From the IMG/VR virus record IMGVR_UViG_3300032116_010328, positions 1 through 28,110 of that record: a DNA stretch of 28,110 nt; one strand, written 5' to 3'. A model generated the notes under the pieces. That model was not told the origin of the DNA, ran no database searches, and saw only the letters and a program-made list of their open reading frames with translations. The stretch comes from a virus. The stretch's first letter is position 1; every line of letters starts with the position of its first letter. The translations under genes were made by a program, and so were the position numbers. This document shows, piece by piece, positions 24,589-28,110 of the stretch.

Positions 24589-24861
24589 TTATCTCTTTGA
24601 AGGTTTACTTCGCGCTTGTGCCTGTTTAACTTGTTCTGCTTCTTTCTTTTTTACGTCTTCCAATTGTCTCAAATGGAAATTACGAAGATAGACCGGCATA
24701 TTATAAACTTGGTCAAAATTAAATGCTCCATTACTATAATACGCCATTGTAAACAACGTTTTGTGAATATCGACTTTATGCTCGGATGTCAGGCCAAAAA
24801 AAGTTTGCCCCAAAGGGCATCCTCGCTTTAATTGCCGTATCACAGCTTGGACATACAACAT
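24589..24861 (-). CDS. small baseplate-hub assembly protein, gp51-like (start uncertain)
   Basis: Up to 90 residues. The conserved-looking part is SEHKVDIHKTLF and TMAYYSNGAFNFDQVY with NMPVYLRNFHLRQL, ending in a Lys-rich helix. It is in the slot of T4 gp51, between gp26 and gp29. The longest frame (ATG at 24861) overlaps the gp26-like gene by 86 bases and has no Shine-Dalgarno. A TTG at 24813 has GAGG seven bases upstream and is the better start; it would give 74 residues. The overlapped frame also contains a run of seven T, allowing a gp26-gp51 fusion by a +1 shift. The true start should be settled by comparison with relatives. Confidence 0.7.
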   Translation of the reverse strand: MLYVQAVIRQLKRGCPLGQTFFGLTSEHKVDIHKTLFTMAYYSNGAFNFDQVYNMPVYLRNFHLRQLEDVKKKEAEQVKQAQARSKPSKR

Positions 24862-25528
24862 TTAATTCAAAATTCACATCAGGTGAAACCTTTCTATATG
24901 CTTCTCGTAATGCACGAACATCACGAATAATCATTGCTTCTGCAAATTCCCGTACAGTCTTGCGGTCACGGTTTCCATTAAATGAAGTGACAATGTACTT
25001 TAATCGTGTAGTTGCTTCATTATCGACACCAGTACCAATCTTCTTTGTTGCGTTCACTTCATTCATAATTTCTTTTTCATCTGCTCTGGTCAATAACTTA
25101 AAGGTAACCTTGGTACCAGTTGGTAGGTCTATTTCATGTTCACCGTTGATTAATTCATCCGTAACATCAATCGTTGACAATCCAGATAAGTCAACTACGT
25201 GTTCGAATTTCTTTCCACAGTTTCCACATCCTAATTCAATTGGATAATCCTTACCGTAAGCTAAGATACGAGCCGCAACCATTACTGCATTTAAATCCCC
25301 AATCAATAAATCATCGGGTTTTACACCAGGTGTGACAATTAAACTTTCCATCAACTTATCAATAACCGTCCCTTTTTGGATAAGGTTGGTTGAGGTCAAG
25401 ATATCTTCTTCCTTTGCGGTCATATACTTGACATCAACCTTTCCACTCCGTAACGGACTTCCCTCTGGATAGAACTTCCCACCACTGGGCAAGTCTATCG
25501 TTTCTGTCGGGAAATTGTACTCTGCCAT
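24776..25528 (-). CDS. baseplate hub/assembly protein, T4 gp26-like
   Basis: 250 residues starting MAEYNFPTETIDLPSGGKFY, followed by VDVKYMTAKEEDILTSTNL, the widespread signature of the phage T4 gp26-type baseplate proteins. Two CxxC pairs, CGNC (101-104) and CPSC (226-229), could bind one zinc; the first is in GCGNCGKKFEH. The C-terminus FFWPDIRA is aromatic. It is the first gene of the tail block, with a strong ribosome site (AAGGAG, six bases from the ATG). It overlaps the gp51-like gene at its 3' end. Confidence 0.88.
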   Translation of the reverse strand: MAEYNFPTETIDLPSGGKFYPEGSPLRSGKVDVKYMTAKEEDILTSTNLIQKGTVIDKLMESLIVTPGVKPDDLLIGDLNAVMVAARILAYGKDYPIELGCGNCGKKFEHVVDLSGLSTIDVTDELINGEHEIDLPTGTKVTFKLLTRADEKEIMNEVNATKKIGTGVDNEATTRLKYIVTSFNGNRDRKTVREFAEAMIIRDVRALREAYRKVSPDVNFELNVVCPSCDTAIKARMPFGANFFWPDIRA

Positions 25529-25570
25529 AAATAACTCCTTAAACTGGTTAGTTTTATACCTTTATAAATA

Positions 25571-27481
25571 TCAATCGTCTACGTTTTTGGTGGAAATATC
25601 TTCCCTATAAACCTGACTAATTTTGGACACAAATTCCTTAAAATACGATTTAGAACGTTCTGGTGTGACCAATGCTCCGTCCACCACCAAATCTGCGACC
25701 TTTTGTTTCTCTTTGAGGATATCCCGCATATATTCGTCAATCGTATCGGCACATAACATATAATAAACTTGGACCTGACTCTTTTGACCGATACGATGGG
25801 TACGGTCCTCTGCTTGTTCGTGGTTTGCGGGAACCCAATCACAATTCAAGAATACGACTGTATCTATTTGTTTCTGTAACCCGTCAATACCCATACCTGC
25901 CGCTAACAGACTGAACAGACCGACCTTGGCTTCCCCACTTGTCAAACGGTCAATAGACTTCTGACGTTCCTTACTATTCATTTCACCTGTCAGTATGGCC
26001 GATTTCTGCCCATAATGTTCTTCTAAGAACTTCAGTGGAGCAATATAATTACTGAAGATAAGAATGGGTTTATCGTTATCTAAGAATTCATCAACCATTT
26101 CTACCAATCGTGGCATCTTCTTTTCAATCAAGAACTCTTGGATTTTCGGCATATGACCAATGGTGGGCTTCTCTACCTTCCACCGACCAAAGACTTCTCG
26201 TAACATTTCTTTATATTGCTTCTGTTCGTCCTTCGTCAATTCCACGTACAAATCATTTCGTTGCTTCGCAGGAAGTTCCGTCAAGATTTGTTCTTTCTTA
26301 CGGCGGATGACCAAATCTTTTGTACGGTCGTGGAGGTCTTGGAGATTACGAGGAGCCTCACCTTTCCATCCCCCGTACCTTTGGGTGAAATGGAAAAAGT
26401 TGTTGAAACGTTCTTTGTCGAGGAAGTTCAACAAAGCAAACGCTTCTATAGGACGAGACATCACTGGTGTGCCTGTGAGGAAGATACAGTACTTCGTTTT
26501 GATGCCTGGATATTTTCGTCGTTCCTTATATGACCCTAAGATACTCTTTGCTCTGATGGTTTGTCTGTTTTTGAGATAAGTTGCTTCGTCACATACCAAT
26601 AGGTCGAACTCTTGCTTCCGTAAGTCACCAACTACCTTACCCACGGCGTCATAATGAACGATGTGGAATTGGTTCTTTAACTTCCCATCATAACTCTTAC
26701 TATCCCAAATAGTAGAATCCTTACCAGTGAACTTTTTAATTTCACGTTGCCAGTTTACCACCACAGAGAGTGGGCAGACGATAATGGTCTTAAGATTCTT
26801 ATGTTGTGCGAATCCAATAGCTTGAGCGGTCTTACCCAAACCAGGCGCATCCGCGATAAGACACCGACCATCGGCTCGTTCCACGAACTTGACCCCGACT
26901 TTCTGGTATGGGTAGAGTTGAAGTTGCATGCCATCAATTGAGAAGTCCACATCTTCCTTAACCCGAATCTCGTCTAAGTCCTCTCTACGGTCACGCAATT
27001 TACTCAACATATTGAGTACTTTGTCATCACATTTAATATTTTGCTCCCCAAAGACGTTGAAAGCTTTCGGAAGGTGAACCGCAGGAAATTCCCACCACTT
27101 CTCTTCTCCATTCCATTTACGTCCGTCCACTTCGTACTTGAACTTCGCCATTAAGTTAGGATTATACGGCATGACAACCACCGCAGTTTTACTATCCTTT
27201 AAGTGAATAGAAACTGCGGTATCTGTCGATACTTGTGGTGTGAATGTGGAAGTCGGATTGTTTGTCTTTGCAATCTTCAGGTGGGAAATATCCTCACCTT
27301 TGAGCGTCAATGTTGCCGCTTCTTTCCAGACTTCAGGTATCCCAACGGTTTGTGTCATCCATTGAAGGTATGACTGATTGTTGTAGTATACGTGAGCGAG
27401 TGAATAACCTTTAAACTTTCCGAATGTCAGTATTGCTTGTTCAGCTGACTGATGTATCATTTGTTTGTTCGACCTTGACAT
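25571..27481 (-). CDS. SNF2-family helicase with HARP-like domain
   Basis: 636-residue DNA-dependent ATPase resembling SMARCAL1/HARP and phage UvsW-type fork remodelers. Residues 15-45 (ILTFGKFKGYSLAHVY, SYLQWM) form a small module with the GKFKG pattern seen next to some exonucleases. Residues 102-133 (MPYNPNLMAKFKYEVDGRKW, then EEKWWEFP) resemble a HARP annealing domain. Motor motifs: I DAPGLGKT (211-218), II DEAT (298-301), III TGTP (336-339), IV LIFSNY, V LLAAGMGIDGL and VI QAEDRTHRIGQ (556-566). It probably rewinds or regresses forks and recombination intermediates. The annotated start lies 41 bases inside the upstream gene; ATG at residue 8 is an alternative. Confidence 0.92.
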   Translation of the reverse strand: MSRSNKQMIHQSAEQAILTFGKFKGYSLAHVYYNNQSYLQWMTQTVGIPEVWKEAATLTLKGEDISHLKIAKTNNPTSTFTPQVSTDTAVSIHLKDSKTAVVVMPYNPNLMAKFKYEVDGRKWNGEEKWWEFPAVHLPKAFNVFGEQNIKCDDKVLNMLSKLRDRREDLDEIRVKEDVDFSIDGMQLQLYPYQKVGVKFVERADGRCLIADAPGLGKTAQAIGFAQHKNLKTIIVCPLSVVVNWQREIKKFTGKDSTIWDSKSYDGKLKNQFHIVHYDAVGKVVGDLRKQEFDLLVCDEATYLKNRQTIRAKSILGSYKERRKYPGIKTKYCIFLTGTPVMSRPIEAFALLNFLDKERFNNFFHFTQRYGGWKGEAPRNLQDLHDRTKDLVIRRKKEQILTELPAKQRNDLYVELTKDEQKQYKEMLREVFGRWKVEKPTIGHMPKIQEFLIEKKMPRLVEMVDEFLDNDKPILIFSNYIAPLKFLEEHYGQKSAILTGEMNSKERQKSIDRLTSGEAKVGLFSLLAAGMGIDGLQKQIDTVVFLNCDWVPANHEQAEDRTHRIGQKSQVQVYYMLCADTIDEYMRDILKEKQKVADLVVDGALVTPERSKSYFKEFVSKISQVYREDISTKNVDD

Positions 27482-27662
27482 AAGTAAATGTCTCTAGGTC
27501 TAATCTCCAACCATCTTCTGGATTAAGATTTAACATTCTCATCATTTCTTCGTTGGCTTGTGCGACCTTAGCAGTCAGCTCTGATTGGTAGATTTTTAAT
27601 AATTGATTATTACTTTCAATTAAATTTCGTAGTGCTAATGGTGCGGGAACCGTATTTGTCAT
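27441..27662 (-). CDS. hypothetical protein, 73 aa
   Basis: Not recognised. A short soluble protein, mainly helical (ALRNLIESNNQLLKIYQSEL, then VAQANEEMMRMLNLN) with a C-terminal LDLETFTYVKVEQTND segment. It has its own promoter and a good ribosome site (AAGG six bases from the ATG) and overlaps the SNF2 gene by 41 bases. A helical dimer or small adaptor is possible. It is the first gene of a promoter-driven unit, so it is probably real. Confidence 0.75.
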   Translation of the reverse strand: MTNTVPAPLALRNLIESNNQLLKIYQSELTAKVAQANEEMMRMLNLNPEDGWRLDLETFTYVKVEQTNDTSVS

Positions 27663-27689
27663 AATTTACCTTCGGTTAAAGTTTAATGA

Positions 27690-27718
27690 AATATACAATA
27701 TATTTTATTATTTGTCAA
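27690..27718 (-). promoter_or_regulatory. sigma70-type promoter for the 73-aa gene and SNF2 helicase
   Basis: TTGACA (27713-27718), 17-nt spacer, TATATT (27690-27695) on the minus strand. The -35 contains the stop codon of the upstream collagen-like gene. Predicted start near 27683, leader about 20 nt. It may also serve the tail genes by read-through, since no terminator is seen before 25528. Confidence 0.75.
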
Positions 27719-28110
27719 GGGATACTTGGATAAGTTGATGATACAGACCCACTAGGTAAATAGTCTGGACATACTGCATTTTCAGACGTACATCCTGGTG
27801 GAATTTGCATGCATACCTTAATGAATTGTGAACCCGATGGTCGCAATAAGTTTAATTGTGGTAAGTATTGATTTAAACTAGTACATTCAATAGTTCCAGC
27901 TGGGCAAGTGACATTATCTGTTCCTTTCGACCCCGTTGGTCCTTGTACACCCGCCGAACCAGATACGGTACTTGGTCCACATAATTCTGCTGTTTGATTT
28001 GTTCCTGCTGGACCACTAGCAGGCGTATTCAATGCTGTAGGTGCATATGATGCTGTCAGTACTGACAACGTTGCACTAACAGGAACGCTTGCGGTAGTGG
28101 CTAATATAGA
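27715..28110 (-). CDS. collagen-like fibre-type protein (N-terminus beyond window)
   Basis: The frame is open to the right edge, so the gene is partial; 131 residues are visible and no start is needed inside the window. The sequence is Ser/Thr/Ala/Pro-rich, with collagen-like pieces such as GPAGTNQT and GSAGVQGPTGSKGTD, and later cysteines in CPAGTIEC, KVCMQIPPGC and AVCPDYLP. Collagen-type Gly-x-y segments are common in phage tail fibres and head fibres, where they form trimers. Six or more cysteines are unusual for such a protein. Role as a fibre is inferred from composition and from its place upstream of the tail block. Confidence 0.6.
   Translation of the reverse strand, partial: SILATTASVPVSATLSVLTASYAPTALNTPASGPAGTNQTAELCGPSTVSGSAGVQGPTGSKGTDNVTCPAGTIECTSLNQYLPQLNLLRPSGSQFIKVCMQIPPGCTSENAVCPDYLPSGSVSSTYPSIP

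Noticed and set aside
1-28110. tRNA genes, CRISPR arrays, insertion sequences, integrase or attachment sites
   Set aside because: None seen on reading both strands by eye; a tRNAscan-type search would be needed to exclude tRNAs fully.

Overview
This window reads as one continuous segment of a large, strictly lytic, contractile-tailed dsDNA phage of the broad T4-like kind. Every gene I accept is on the minus strand, packed with small gaps or overlaps. The marks of the group are a gp43-type family B DNA polymerase, a gp32-type single-strand binding protein, RecA/UvsX, a DnaB/gp41-type helicase, an RNase H/FEN-type exonuclease, an ATP-dependent ligase, an SNF2 helicase, and a baseplate and tail block in T4-like order (gp26-like, gp51-like, tape measure, gp48/54-like, LysM gp53-like, hub with lysin). 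I see no integrase, no tRNA and no CRISPR. The host is not named by the sequence. The promoters are sigma70-like (TTGACA, exactly 17 nt, TATATT) and the Shine-Dalgarno sites are good. A phage-borne Oar-type TonB-dependent receptor points to a Gram-negative host with a TonB system. Together these argue against Bacteroidota and fit groups such as Gemmatimonadota, Acidobacteriota, Myxococcota or Proteobacteria (inference).

Layout in transcription order, right to left. 28110-27715: end of a collagen-like fibre-type protein. 27662-25571: small hypothetical protein and an SNF2/HARP-like helicase. 25528-17165: baseplate, tail and tape-measure block ending in a 1148-residue hub with an N-terminal M23 peptidase. 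17127-15393: a short family A polymerase-like protein and a hypothetical protein. 15291-10837: ssb, recA, exonuclease, replicative helicase. 10747-7786: B12-dependent ribonucleotide reductase, two thioredoxins and dUTPase, a nucleotide-supply unit. 7742-4518: Vsr-like endonuclease, small membrane protein, family B polymerase. 4452-1297: a full-length Oar-like TonB-dependent outer-membrane receptor. 1214-924: three tiny membrane peptides, translationally coupled to each other and to the DNA ligase, which runs off the left edge.

The most unusual content is the envelope-directed island between the polymerase and ligase genes (about 924-4500): a 1051-residue outer-membrane receptor with its own signal peptide, followed by a compact palindrome that looks like terminator, promoter and possible operator in one, then three single-span membrane peptides of 33, 39 and 23 residues. 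The rest is a self-contained replication set (polymerase, helicase, SSB, recombinase, exonuclease, ligase) with its own dNTP supply, plus the tail parts. Five clear promoters and one doubtful one share the 17-nt spacing; several lie across the 3' end of the upstream gene, so the genome saves space by embedding regulation in coding DNA.
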